Notes: generated by a model not told the origin, from the letters alone. A stretch of DNA of 64,000 nt from Collinsella sp. (GCA_019419505.1 DXZS01000003.1:49740-113739); one strand, 5' to 3'. Shown: positions 24,369 through 33,115, counted from the stretch's first letter. A program made the numbers and translations.

Positions 24369-25589
24369 TTACTCAGTCGTCGACGAATCGTCGGTCGAAC
24401 TCTTGGTGATGCCCTTCAGACTCACGTTATAGGGTACGTCCTTGGGCATGGGGTTGACGGTAATGTCGGCGTCCTTCTTGTACTGCTCCAGCCACTCACT
24501 GTACGCGGTACTGGCCGCCTGCGTCTTCACCACGTTGGAGACGTACTTCTTGATGGCCTTGGGCACCTGGTTGATGTCATCAACCTGATTATCGACATGG
24601 AAGTAGTCGGTGCACTTGATGATGTGGTAGCCATAGGTCGACTCGATGACTTCGCTCACGTCGCCCTTGTTGAGCCCCTCGAGCGCCGTCTGGTAGCTGT
24701 CGACAAAGGTGGTGAGCTTATCCCAGCCCACATCGCCCTTCTTCTCCTTGGAACCGGTGTCCTCGGAGTACTGCTCAACGGCGTCCTCAAAGCTCAGCTC
24801 ACCGGAGTTGATCTTGTCCAGGCACTCCTGCGCCTTGGCCTTGGCGGCAGCCTTGTCCTCGTCGGAAGCGTCGGAATCAACCTTGATCAGGATGTTCGAC
24901 GAGCGACGGGCGTCGTTGTAGCTGGACAGGTTTTCGTTGATGTAATCGACAATCTCGCTGTCCTTGGGTTTGCTCGTGGGCGCGACGGCATCCTTGAGTT
25001 TCTGCTGCGCCAGACTCTCCTTGAGCGAATCCTTGTAGGTATCCTCGGTATAGCCGTAGGTCTTGAGGGTCTTCTTAAAGGCCTTGGCACCGCCCGCGCT
25101 CTTGCACGCGTCCTTCCAAGCCTTCTCGACCTCCTCGTCCGACACCGTCACGCCGTTCTCCTTCTGTGCCTGTTGAAGCAGAATCTGCTGCGTGTAGGAG
25201 TCGATGAGTTGCTTGCGATACTTCTTGGGCGTGAGGTCGTTGTCGACCAGATACTGCGCCCAGTCCTTGTCCTTGGTGTAGCCGTAGGACGTGCGCATGC
25301 TCATGATCTGCTTGGTCACGGTGTCCTCGGTGAGGTTGGTGCCGTTGATAGTAGCAGCAACACCGCCGGTCAGCTTGTAGCCCGAGGTGTCCTCGGCCTG
25401 CGACATAAGGCCGGAGCACGCCATCGCCGAGACGGAAAGCAGCATCGCCAGCACGCCGATGACCACCAGAACGATCTTGACGGTCTTGGACACGCGGGTC
25501 TTGCGCTGCTTCTTGCGAGAGTTGGAGGCGGCGCGAGCCTGCTGCTCGGGCGTCGGCTCGAGTGCGGGGTTCTTTTTCTTATTTGCCAT
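24369..25589 (-). CDS. Membrane-anchored peptidyl-prolyl isomerase (PrsA/SurA-like foldase)
   Basis: A 406-residue protein with a basic cytoplasmic N-terminus (SRKKQRKTRVSKTVK), one membrane segment (IVLVVIGVLAMLLSVSAMA), a SurA-N-like helical domain and a parvulin domain (SSNILIKVDSD ... LSFEDAVEQYSEDTGSKEKKGDVGW ... STYGYHIIKCTDYF). It should fold secreted proteins outside the membrane. The segment ends SAMAC, but a standard lipobox is not present, so a transmembrane anchor is more likely than lipidation. The start is ATG 25589 (MANKKKNPALEP); the longer frame runs into repeat DNA. Confidence 0.88.
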   Translation of the reverse strand: MANKKKNPALEPTPEQQARAASNSRKKQRKTRVSKTVKIVLVVIGVLAMLLSVSAMACSGLMSQAEDTSGYKLTGGVAATINGTNLTEDTVTKQIMSMRTSYGYTKDKDWAQYLVDNDLTPKKYRKQLIDSYTQQILLQQAQKENGVTVSDEEVEKAWKDACKSAGGAKAFKKTLKTYGYTEDTYKDSLKESLAQQKLKDAVAPTSKPKDSEIVDYINENLSSYNDARRSSNILIKVDSDASDEDKAAAKAKAQECLDKINSGELSFEDAVEQYSEDTGSKEKKGDVGWDKLTTFVDSYQTALEGLNKGDVSEVIESTYGYHIIKCTDYFHVDNQVDDINQVPKAIKKYVSNVVKTQAASTAYSEWLEQYKKDADITVNPMPKDVPYNVSLKGITKSSTDDSSTTE

Positions 25590-25665
25590 AGTTGGCCTTT
25601 CGCATAACGAATCGAACAAACGCCATTGTGTCACAACGCAGCCCCCGCGGCACGCTTGGTGCATT

Positions 25666-25802
25666 GGGGACAGGTTAATCTGCACCATTTTGGTGCAAAG
25701 GGGACAGCTCTGGCAGCCGGCAGTTAGGGACGTTCCTTTTCTGCCGGCAGTTAGGGACAGTCCCCAAGTGCCGGCACATAAGGAACGTCCCTAGGTGCCG
25801 GC
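25666..25802. repeat. Compound palindrome cluster with GGGACAG/GGGACGTTCC motifs
   Basis: A small hairpin GCACCA/TGGTGC flanked by GGGGACAG motifs comes first. Two direct copies of GCCGGCAGTTAGGGAC follow (25717 and 25740 regions), one continuing GTTCC and the other AGTCC. An inverted GGAACGTCCCT...GCCGGC closes the cluster. It separates the foldase gene from the EIIA gene. Confidence 0.75.
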
Positions 25803-25813
25803 TTAGCCCCACC

Positions 25814-26278
25814 TTAGAAGTGGCGGCGGATGGCGTCGACCATGCCCTGCGGCGTGGTCTGGCCGAGCACGTCGGCTGCGGCATCGGCGTCCATAAAGAT
25901 GTTCATGAGCGCCTGCAGAGCCTCGACCTGGCCGCCCGGCTCGGCGATGCCCAGATTGATGACGATCTGCGCCGGCACCGGAGCGCCCATGCCAGCCATA
26001 GCGTTAAATGTCACGGGCGCGGAGGGCTTCACCACCGCGATATAGGGCTTGGCCACAAACCCCGGATCGGTATGCGGAATGGCAATGTTTGCCGCCGGCA
26101 TGGCAAGACCCGTGGGATAGGCATCCTCGCGCGTGCGAACGGCGTCGAGCCAACCGTCGGCAATGTAGCCGCGCGGAGCAAGCTCACTCTCGAGTTGCGC
26201 AAACACCTCACCCGGCGTCGCACACTCCCAATCAAAAAACACCAGCTCAGGCGTAAACAGCGCTTCGTTATCCGCCAT
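25814..26278 (-). CDS. Solitary PTS EIIA component, fructose/galactitol type
   Basis: A 154-residue PTS_EIIA type-2 domain; the phosphorylatable histidine is in NIAIPHTDP. Other family features are VAVVKPSAPVTF-like strands and the C-terminal ALMNIFMDADAAADVL. No EIIB or EIIC gene is adjacent, so the partner permease is elsewhere or the protein is regulatory. It is divided from its neighbours by repeats on one side and a terminator on the other. Confidence 0.87.
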   Translation of the reverse strand: MADNEALFTPELVFFDWECATPGEVFAQLESELAPRGYIADGWLDAVRTREDAYPTGLAMPAANIAIPHTDPGFVAKPYIAVVKPSAPVTFNAMAGMGAPVPAQIVINLGIAEPGGQVEALQALMNIFMDADAAADVLGQTTPQGMVDAIRRHF

Positions 26279-26339
26279 GCGCTCACCTCTCTCACCTAGT
26301 CATTCAGGAACGTCCCCGATGACTACCCAAAACAAAAGG

Positions 26340-26378
26340 TGGCCACGCGCGCCTTGGCGCCAATGACCACCCTGACCA
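26340..26378 (-). terminator. Terminator of the purF-purM-purN unit
   Basis: On the minus strand GGTGGTCA and TGGCCACC pair (one G-U) around a GC-rich loop and are followed by TTTTGTTTTG. Confidence 0.75.
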
Positions 26379-26403
26379 CTCAACTAAATTGTACTGTGCG
26401 CCG

Positions 26404-27105
26404 CTAGACGCGGGGCGCATCAATTGCGACCTTGCCGCTCTCCAGCACGTGGACGCGGCCGTCGGCGAGCATTTGCACGACCTCGGGATACAGCACGTGC
26501 TCAATCGCGTGGATGTGCTCCTCGAGCGCGTCGACATCCCAGCCCTCCTCGACAGCCAGCGCACGCTGGGCGATGATGGGACCGTTGTCGTAGACCTCGT
26601 TGGCAAAATGCACGGTCACGCCAGTTACCTTGACGCCGCGCGCAAAGGCATCGTCAATCGCATGCGCACCGGTAAAGCTCGGCAGCAGCGCCGGATGCAA
26701 GTTGACCACGCGGTTGGGAAACGCCGCCAGCAGCGGTGTGTGCACCATGCGCATATAGCCGGCCATCACCACGTACTCGCAGCCGCGCTCGAGCAGCTCG
26801 TGCGCGATGATCTCGTCGGCGGCAATAGGGTCGGCATAGACATCCTTGGACAGCGTGAGCGTCTGGATGCCCGCGCGCTCAGCGCGCTGCAAACCCTTAG
26901 CCGAAGGACGGCTCGACACCACAAGCTCAATCGAGGCGTTGAGCTTACCGGCGGCGATCAGATCGATCAGCGCCTGCAGGTTGGTACCCGAACCGCTGAT
27001 GAGCACACCGATCTTGAGCGGCTCGACCGTATCGGTGCCGGTCGGACGGGTGTAGGGCGCAAAGCCCAGGCCCTCACTAGCAGCCATCTGCTCGTTAGCG
27101 CTCAT
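26404..27105 (-). CDS. purN: Phosphoribosylglycinamide formyltransferase
   Basis: Third step of purine synthesis; transfers formyl from 10-formyl-THF to GAR. The 233 residues contain VLISGSGTNLQALID, MAGYMRMVHTPLL, LHPALLPSFTGAHAIDDAFARG and VHFANEVYDNGPIIAQ. The N-terminus carries about 25 extra residues before the core. The gene overlaps the end of purM by 11 bp, implying coupled translation. Confidence 0.95.
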   Translation of the reverse strand: MSANEQMAASEGLGFAPYTRPTGTDTVEPLKIGVLISGSGTNLQALIDLIAAGKLNASIELVVSSRPSAKGLQRAERAGIQTLTLSKDVYADPIAADEIIAHELLERGCEYVVMAGYMRMVHTPLLAAFPNRVVNLHPALLPSFTGAHAIDDAFARGVKVTGVTVHFANEVYDNGPIIAQRALAVEEGWDVDALEEHIHAIEHVLYPEVVQMLADGRVHVLESGKVAIDAPRV

Positions 27106-28198
27106 CGGAGTACACGACCTTACCGGAACCCTCGACGCACTCGCCCACGCGGAACGGCTTCTCGCCCAGCGCGACCAGGGCTTCGGTAACCGCGGCCTCG
27201 TCCTCGGGGGCGACGATCAGGCACAGGCCGACGCCCATGTTGAAGGTCTTGCATGCCTCGTTGGGCGCGAGCTCGGCCTGACGCGACACGTAGGTGATGA
27301 CGGGCGGAACGTCCCAACCCATCTCGGCGCCGTTGCGGGTGACCACGGCGTCGACGTCGTCGGCGAGTGCACGGTTGAGGTTCTCGGTAATACCGCCGCC
27401 GGTGATGTGGGCGATAGCATGCACGTTGACGCCGCCGCGCAGCAGCTCCAGGATCGGCTTGACGTAGATGCGCGTGGGGGCCAACAGAGCGTCTGCCAGC
27501 GATGCACCGCCGAGCTCCTCGAGCGGACGGCTCAGCTCCTCGGCCTTAGCGGCGGCCTCGGGCGTGCCCGGCTTAATGCCGTCGACGCCAATGACCTTAC
27601 GCACGAGCGAGTAGCCGTTGGAGTGCACGCCGGTGGAAGGCAGGCCCAGGATCACATCGCCCGGGCGGACGTTTGCGGGGTCGAGCATCTTGGGACGGTC
27701 GACGACGCCCACGGTAAATCCGGCAAGGTCGTAGTCGGCAGGAGCCATGACGCCCGGGTGCTCGGCCATCTCACCGCCCACGAGCGCGCAGCCCGCGAGC
27801 TTGCAGCCGTCGGCCACACCCTTGATGATCTTTGCCATGTGCTCGGCCTCGATGTGACCGATGGCGACGTAGTCCAGGAAGAACAGCGGCTCGGCGCCCG
27901 AAGCCAGAATGTCGTTGACGCACATAGCGACCAGGTCCTGGCCCACCGTCTCGTGACGGTCCATGATCTGGGCGAGCACGAGCTTGGTGCCCACGCCGTC
28001 GGTACCGCTAATCAGGATCGGGTCTTCCATATCCTTAAGCGCGGCAGCCGAGAACAGGCCACCGAAGCCGCCGATGCCGCCGATAACCTCGGGGCGATTG
28101 GTGTCCTTGACCATCTGCTTAATCGCGTCGACGGCGCGGCCGCCCTCAGCGGTATCGACGCCGGCATCCTCATACGTCACATGCTTGCTGTCGCTCAT
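27095..28198 (-). CDS. purM: Phosphoribosylformylglycinamidine cyclo-ligase
   Basis: Fifth step of purine synthesis (AIR synthase). The 367-residue protein has AGVDTAEGGRAVDAIK, GIGGFGGLFS, SGTDGVGTKLVLAQ, CVNDILASGAEPLFFLDY, GCALVGGEMAEHPG, GLPSTGVHSNGYSLVR and AHITGGGITENLNR, all classic. GAGAGGAAGG precedes the ATG. It lies between purF and purN, with a 157-bp gap to purF that contains a palindrome. Confidence 0.97.
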   Translation of the reverse strand: MSDSKHVTYEDAGVDTAEGGRAVDAIKQMVKDTNRPEVIGGIGGFGGLFSAAALKDMEDPILISGTDGVGTKLVLAQIMDRHETVGQDLVAMCVNDILASGAEPLFFLDYVAIGHIEAEHMAKIIKGVADGCKLAGCALVGGEMAEHPGVMAPADYDLAGFTVGVVDRPKMLDPANVRPGDVILGLPSTGVHSNGYSLVRKVIGVDGIKPGTPEAAAKAEELSRPLEELGGASLADALLAPTRIYVKPILELLRGGVNVHAIAHITGGGITENLNRALADDVDAVVTRNGAEMGWDVPPVITYVSRQAELAPNEACKTFNMGVGLCLIVAPEDEAAVTEALVALGEKPFRVGECVEGSGKVVYSDER

Positions 28199-28315
28199 CT
28201 GAGCCTTCCTCTCCCACTACCGTGGCGCCGCGCGGGCGCCAAACGGTGCTCATAGTTGTCCTCGATTCGGTGCATGCCATAACAGCACGCGCCGTCATAT
28301 CAACAAAACAGCAGG

Positions 28316-28358
28316 TAAAACCTACCAAAATAAACCTGTCCCCATATGGCAGGTTTTA
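28316..28358. repeat. GGGACAGGTTTATTT palindrome overlapping the purF stop codon
   Basis: TAAAACCTACCA and TGGCAGGTTTTA pair around AAATAAACCTGTCCCCATA. The sequence is the same family as the 40-bp arms at 16657-16854. Its last three bases (28356-28358) are the purF stop codon. Confidence 0.85.
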
Positions 28359-30026
28359 TGCCTCGCCGTGCTCCTCTTCCCAGCTGCGGTCGTCGTATTT
28401 CTCGATCACGGCGTCGTCGTCAAAGTGCAGCGGCTTGTCCAGGTTGCGGGGCTTAAAGCCCTCCATAAACTTGTCGCGGCCAAAGCTCTCGGGAATCGCC
28501 ACGGGGTAGCGGCCGGTAAAGCACGCATCGCAGTAACCGCCCTTGGGCATGACCTTAAGCAGGCCCTCGACCGAAAGGAAGGCCAGCGAATCGGCGCCGA
28601 TATACTCGCAAATCTCGTCGACCGTCTTGTTGGCGCTGATAAGCTGCGACTGCACGTCGGTATCGATACCGTAGAAGCACGGCCAGATGACCTCGGGCGA
28701 GTTGATGCGGATATGAATCTCCTTGGCGCCGGCGTTGCGCAGCATCTTGACGAGCTGCACCATGGTGGTGCCGCGCACGATGGAGTCGTCGATGACGACC
28801 AGGCGCTTGCCCTCGATGTTGTCGCGCAGCGGGTTGAGTTTCATACGCACGCCCATGGCGCGCAACTCCTGCGTAGGCTCGATAAACGTACGGCCCACGT
28901 AGCGGTTCTTGATAAGGCCCTCGCCAAAGGGAATACCGCTCTCGTGCGAATACCCCTCCGCAGGCGGCAGGCCGGAGTCGGGCACGCCGATGACCAGGTC
29001 GGCCTCGACAGGCTCCTCATGTGCCAGCTGACGACCCATGTCGTAACGGCAGGCATAGACGCTCTTGCCGTTCATGATGGAGTCGGGGCGGGCAAAGTAG
29101 ACCTGCTCAAAGATGCAGTTGGCGGGCTCTTCGGCTGCAGGCACGCCCTGCTCGGATACCAGGCCCTCGGCGCTGATGCGCAAGATCTCGCCGGGACGGA
29201 CGTCACGGACGTACTCGGCACCCACGATGTCGAGTGCGCAGGTCTCGGAAGCAACGACCCAGCCGCCGGCGCGCGTGACACGGACGGCGGAGTCGACCGT
29301 CGCGGCGCCGTCCTGCGACGGCAGCTGCGAAACGGCTGCGGCATCGGCCTGGTCCAGACCCTCGTCCACCAGCTTGCCCAGCACGAGCGGGCGAATGCCG
29401 TGTGGATCGCGGAATGCGTAGAGCGCCTGCTCGTTGATGAGCGTCATGGCGTAGCCGCCGCGCACGAGCTCCATGGTCTTGCGAATACCCTCGCGCAGGT
29501 GGCCCGTACGCTGGGTAAAGTAGCCGATAAGCTTGGTCGCGACCTCGGAATCCGAATTGGAGAGGAACGGCACGCCCAGCTCGATCAGCTGACGGCGCAG
29601 CTCGTCGGTGTTGACGAGGGTGCCGTTGTGCGCGAGCGCGATAATGACGCTGTTGATGGTAGAGAGGTGCGGCTGAGAGGCTTCCCAGCTCTTGGCACCG
29701 GCGGTGCCATAGCGCACGTGGCCCACGGCCAGCTGGCCGGAGAGCGTCGACAGGTCGGCGTTGGAGAACACGCGGTCGAGCAGGCCCAGATCTTTGCGGA
29801 CCATAACCGTGCCGCCGTCACCCACGGCGATTCCAGCCGATTCCTGGCCACGGTGCTGCAGCGCACGCAGGCCAAAGTACGTCAGTCGAGCCACGTCGCG
29901 ATCGGGCGCCCATACGCCGAAAATGCCACATTCCTCATGCAGCTGGTCGGAGTCCGGATCATACGTCGACATGGTGTTCACCTGTCCCGCGGCACGCTCG
30001 GCCGCGCGGATGGTTTCTTGAGACAT
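28356..30026 (-). CDS. purF: Amidophosphoribosyltransferase
   Basis: Committed step of purine synthesis: PRPP plus glutamine to phosphoribosylamine. The 556-residue protein has an N-terminal propeptide ending at HEECGIFGVW, whose Cys becomes the glutaminase nucleophile, then the Ntn-hydrolase domain and a phosphoribosyltransferase domain with VVIDDSIVRGTTMVQLV. Cysteines in ANCIFEQ, IWPCFYG and GYCDACF match the 4Fe-4S type (Bacillus-like), which is oxygen-sensitive, fitting an anaerobe. GAGGGGAT precedes the ATG; a perfect TATAAT lies on this strand at 30069-30074. Confidence 0.97.
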   Translation of the reverse strand: MSQETIRAAERAAGQVNTMSTYDPDSDQLHEECGIFGVWAPDRDVARLTYFGLRALQHRGQESAGIAVGDGGTVMVRKDLGLLDRVFSNADLSTLSGQLAVGHVRYGTAGAKSWEASQPHLSTINSVIIALAHNGTLVNTDELRRQLIELGVPFLSNSDSEVATKLIGYFTQRTGHLREGIRKTMELVRGGYAMTLINEQALYAFRDPHGIRPLVLGKLVDEGLDQADAAAVSQLPSQDGAATVDSAVRVTRAGGWVVASETCALDIVGAEYVRDVRPGEILRISAEGLVSEQGVPAAEEPANCIFEQVYFARPDSIMNGKSVYACRYDMGRQLAHEEPVEADLVIGVPDSGLPPAEGYSHESGIPFGEGLIKNRYVGRTFIEPTQELRAMGVRMKLNPLRDNIEGKRLVVIDDSIVRGTTMVQLVKMLRNAGAKEIHIRINSPEVIWPCFYGIDTDVQSQLISANKTVDEICEYIGADSLAFLSVEGLLKVMPKGGYCDACFTGRYPVAIPESFGRDKFMEGFKPRNLDKPLHFDDDAVIEKYDDRSWEEEHGEA

Positions 30027-30257
30027 GGTATCCCCTCAGAGCCTCGTATTTTTGGCGTTACCCGCCTTATTATACGCACGGCGCGACGTGCTCCCCAGCG
30101 CATGAGCAGCGCTTTTTAAAAGCCCACCGAGCTAATAATCAGTTTTGTTGCCAAACATTTTATCGGTCTGTCCAGTGTAAGTGCCCGCGCCCCCAGATGG
30201 CCGCCGCGTCTGCCGTTGGGGATTACAAAGTTGCAATTGGGACGTTCGTCCTGTCTT

Positions 30258-30286
30258 TTGGCAGGTCGGCGGCGTATCCTTATAAC
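30258..30286 (+). promoter_or_regulatory. Sigma-70-type promoter for the 30313 gene
   Basis: TTGGCA (30258-30263), 17-bp spacer, TATAAC (30281-30286), 27 bp upstream of the start codon. Confidence 0.6.
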
Positions 30287-30312
30287 CTACAACAAAGCGA
30301 GAAAGGTTCTGT

Positions 30313-31542
30313 ATGGATCGAAACGAACTCGACCCTAGCGTCCCCAGCGCCACAGAGGTCAAGAAGATTCCCCTCATCATTAAGGTGTACGCCGTCCTGT
30401 GCATCCTTTCCGGCGTGGGCACGCTCCCGTCGGTCGCTGCCTTTATGTGGCAGGTCATCACGGCACTTGTTAACGGCAACGCCACCGAAAAGCTCGGCGA
30501 CAACACGCTCGTCGCAGTCGGCCTTATCGTCGCCGGCATCATGCTCTCTGCGGCAAGTGCCGTCATCCTAATCATCTTTGGCCTGGACCTTATCAAAAAC
30601 CAGCGCCGCAACGCCGCCCGCCTGTCCTACATCCTTATTGCATTCACCGTCGTCGAGCTTTTGGTCGACGTGATGCTCCAGGGTATCGGGCCCTTCTTGC
30701 TGCGCCCCGCTATTCAGCTCGGCATCCTCATCGCGCTTTCGGCCACCGTCGACCCCACGCTGCGTCAGGAGCGCGAGCTGCAGCGCCGCCTGCAGGAGAT
30801 GCTCGACCGCGATGCCGCCGCCGAGGGCATGCTCGGCCGCGATGAGACCGGCGAGGGCTACATCAAGCTCAACTACTTCAACCTGTTCTGGGTATTCTTC
30901 GTCTGCTGCGTACTGGGACTTATCTTGGAGGACATCTGGCACATGACGGTCAACGACCCGGGTGTCTACCAGGACCGCGCCGGCATGCTGTTTGGCCCTT
31001 TCAGCCCCATCTACGGATTTGGCGCCGTGCTCATGACCATGGTGCTTAACCGCTTCTACAAAAAGAACCCCATCATCATTTTCCTGGTGAGCGCTGTGCT
31101 CGGCGCGAGCTTTGAGGTGTTCGTGGGCTGGTTTATGCAGACCGCGTTTGGCGTGGTCTCGTGGAGCTACTCGCACATAACGCTGTTTGGTTTGCCCGAT
31201 CCGCTCGTGGTCCTCACGGGCGGACGCACCTGCACGGGCTTTGCCTGCCTGTGGGGCCTAGGTGGCCTCATCTGGATCAAGCTGCTGCTACCGAGGCTGC
31301 TTAAGCTCATCAACAAGATCCCCTGGAAGAGCCGCTACTCGGCCACCGTCATCTTTACCGTCATTATGCTGGTCGACGGCGTCATGACGCTGCAGTCGCT
31401 CGACTACTGGTACCAGCGCGTTAACGGCACGGAGCCGGACATTCCCGTCGCACAGTTCTACGGCAAGTATTTCGATAACGACTACATGGAGAACCGCTTC
31501 CAGAGCATGACCATGAGCCCCAAGGACGCCACGCGCGTTTAG
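30313..31542 (+). CDS. Putative ABC-transporter type IV membrane protein (PF06541-like)
   Basis: A 409-residue multi-pass membrane protein. The N-terminal part has about four segments (VYAVLCILSGVGTLPSVAAF, LIVAGIMLSAASAVILIIFGL). After a charged linker (QERELQRRLQEMLDRDAAAEG), the C-terminal part LFWVFFVCCVLGLILEDIW ... GMLFGPFSPIYGFGAVLMTMVLNRF resembles the CmpB/putative type IV ABC permease family. It ends in a soluble tail. No ATPase is adjacent and the function of the family is unknown. It is the only plus-strand gene in the region. Confidence 0.8.
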   Translation: MDRNELDPSVPSATEVKKIPLIIKVYAVLCILSGVGTLPSVAAFMWQVITALVNGNATEKLGDNTLVAVGLIVAGIMLSAASAVILIIFGLDLIKNQRRNAARLSYILIAFTVVELLVDVMLQGIGPFLLRPAIQLGILIALSATVDPTLRQERELQRRLQEMLDRDAAAEGMLGRDETGEGYIKLNYFNLFWVFFVCCVLGLILEDIWHMTVNDPGVYQDRAGMLFGPFSPIYGFGAVLMTMVLNRFYKKNPIIIFLVSAVLGASFEVFVGWFMQTAFGVVSWSYSHITLFGLPDPLVVLTGGRTCTGFACLWGLGGLIWIKLLLPRLLKLINKIPWKSRYSATVIFTVIMLVDGVMTLQSLDYWYQRVNGTEPDIPVAQFYGKYFDNDYMENRFQSMTMSPKDATRV

Positions 31543-31563
31543 CGCCCGCCGCGCCCAAAACGC

Positions 31564-31603
31564 AAAATGCCCGCCGGTATCACACGTACCGGTGGGCATT
31601 TTT
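31564..31603. terminator. Bidirectional terminator between convergent genes
   Basis: AAAATGCCCGCCGGTA and TACCGGTGGGCATTTT pair with a 7-base loop; TTT follows on plus and the AAAA side gives a U-tract on minus. Confidence 0.9.
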
Positions 31604-31632
31604 ATAAACGATCCTTCTATCGACGCAATCCT

Positions 31633-32052
31633 CTATGCCTCGCGCTCGACCTCACTCACGCATTCGTTCTTGATGGTGCCAACGAGCGCCTGCAGTGCAT
31701 CGACCACGTGTGGGCGAATGTCCCCGCCGATAAGCACGAGCATGATGTCGTCACCTACGGTAAGCTCGCCGCTTGCCAGCCACACGCGCACATAGCCGAT
31801 ACCCGGCATCGCGCGCGTAGTCTCGATAGCAGACCGTACCTTTTCGGCGTCGTAGTCAAAGACCATGCCGCCCACCCTGTGGCCTGGCGCCACGCCATCG
31901 GTCTCGACTCCGCGCACCTCAGCCTTGGGCGTCGCGCGCACCACACCGTTATGCGTCAGATACATCCCACAGCCTGCCGCCGAAGCATCGGCCTTGGCCT
32001 CGCGCAGCCAAGCATCAATCGAAGGCATCAATTTGCCACTCTCGAGCATCAT
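31633..32052 (-). CDS. MoaE-like protein (molybdopterin synthase large subunit family), degenerate
   Basis: A 139-residue protein that aligns with MoaE: GVVR in place of GKVR, the GELTVGDDIMLVLIGGDIRPHVVDALQALVGTIK stretch matches GELxPGDxIVFVxVxSxHR...K. Of the two catalytic lysines (K...FWK in E. coli), the first is kept (TIKNE), but the second region reads CVSEVE and lacks FWK. No other molybdenum cofactor gene is nearby, so an altered or lost activity is likely. ATG 32052 or 32049 follows GGGAGAA; the open frame upstream is the neighbouring repeat. Confidence 0.7.
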   Translation of the reverse strand: MMLESGKLMPSIDAWLREAKADASAAGCGMYLTHNGVVRATPKAEVRGVETDGVAPGHRVGGMVFDYDAEKVRSAIETTRAMPGIGYVRVWLASGELTVGDDIMLVLIGGDIRPHVVDALQALVGTIKNECVSEVEREA

Positions 32053-32070
32053 TTCTCCCTTACCGTCGTC

Positions 32071-32107
32071 GAGTAGCCAATTTGGGACGGGGCCTTTTTG
32101 GCTACTC
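32071..32107. repeat. GTAG...GGGACGGGGC hairpin, copy 1
   Basis: GAGTAGCCAA and TTGGCTACTC pair around TTTGGGACGGGGCCTTTT. A second copy at 63607-63645 has the same loop but different, still complementary, arms (AAAGTAGT/ACTACTTT). Confidence 0.85.
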
Positions 32108-32116
32108 TCGAACAAC

Positions 32117-33115
32117 TTATTCCTCGACCGGCGTGAGCACCATGACGGCGCGTGTGTTGCTCAGCGACAGCGAACGACAGGTCACAAGCGTTACAACCTT
32201 AGTTGCCGAAGCGGCACGATCGGTAGCATCACTCGCCACGGCGGAAGCGCCGTCGAGCATCTCGGACAGGTAGTTCTTGAGTCCGTCGTCGCCCTCAAAA
32301 TTGGTCGTGCGCGCCTTGGCATACGTGTCCTCGACCACCTTGGTCGCCAGCGGACGCAGCTTATACGTCGCATCGCGCGTGATGTAGTACACAAACTCGA
32401 TGCTATCGAACGTCGCCTGATCAGTGGTGTCCGAAATCACGTTGAACATCGATCCGTCGTTCATATGGTGGCCGTAGATCGTGGTCTGCTGGTCGACCAT
32501 TCCCGGCGCGGTGTCATCGCTATCCAGGAAAATGGCACCGGACGCGTTAGCCGTTCCGTCGAACAGCGTGTTGAGGTATTTGGAGTTGTTGTTGGTCTGC
32601 ACCACGGGATAGTTGATATTGGTTCCCGGCACGTAAATCCAACCCACAATCTCGGGGTTCGTCTGAGCAAGCGCATCAAAGTCGATAATCGGCACGCCGC
32701 TGGCGTCCTTATCGCTTACATATTGCTTCTCGATTTTCTGATACGAATCGCTCGCCTGCTTATAGCCAATCTGGGCATTAATAAAGATAGCGGCGGCGGC
32801 GACAATCAGGCCGATACCGATGATGATGAGCAGAATGGGAATAATGGAGCGGCGCTTTTTGCGCGGCGGCTCGGTGTAATCCGACGGCGCGGCATGCGAT
32901 GAAGACCGGGGCGGCTTCTTAGCGGAGCTATAAGACGAAGGACGATATGCGGCCGGCGCGTCCTGTCGACGATACGTCGCCGGTGTCACGGGGCGCGGCG
33001 CGCGCGGCTGCTGAGGAGAGGATGTCCGACCCTGCTGCGCCGCATGGGCGGCACCCGGCTTCGACGGATCGGGAATCTGAGAAGCCTTGAATCGTTTTCC
33101 CTGATAATCGGACAT
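32117..33115 (-). CDS. Class B sortase
   Basis: A membrane transpeptidase that attaches surface proteins to peptidoglycan. The 332 residues start with a long Pro/Ser/Arg-rich cytoplasmic region (about 1-88), then RKKRRS and one membrane segment (IIPILLIIIGIGLIVAAAAIF). The extracellular catalytic domain has IVGWIYVPGTNINYPVVQ, catalytic His216 in IYGHHM, Cys313 in TLVTC and Arg322 in SNTRAV. The 100-residue cytoplasmic tail is longer than in most SrtB. The closest candidate substrate is the IPNTG protein at 33833, with purE in between. Confidence 0.93.
   Translation of the reverse strand: MSDYQGKRFKASQIPDPSKPGAAHAAQQGRTSSPQQPRAPRPVTPATYRRQDAPAAYRPSSYSSAKKPPRSSSHAAPSDYTEPPRKKRRSIIPILLIIIGIGLIVAAAAIFINAQIGYKQASDSYQKIEKQYVSDKDASGVPIIDFDALAQTNPEIVGWIYVPGTNINYPVVQTNNNSKYLNTLFDGTANASGAIFLDSDDTAPGMVDQQTTIYGHHMNDGSMFNVISDTTDQATFDSIEFVYYITRDATYKLRPLATKVVEDTYAKARTTNFEGDDGLKNYLSEMLDGASAVASDATDRAASATKVVTLVTCRSLSLSNTRAVMVLTPVEE

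Noticed and set aside
26404..30026. Purine riboswitch upstream of purF-purM-purN
   Set aside because: The purF leader is short and no purine-aptamer core (paired loops around the conserved UAUA/GUCUAC segments) can be recognised.
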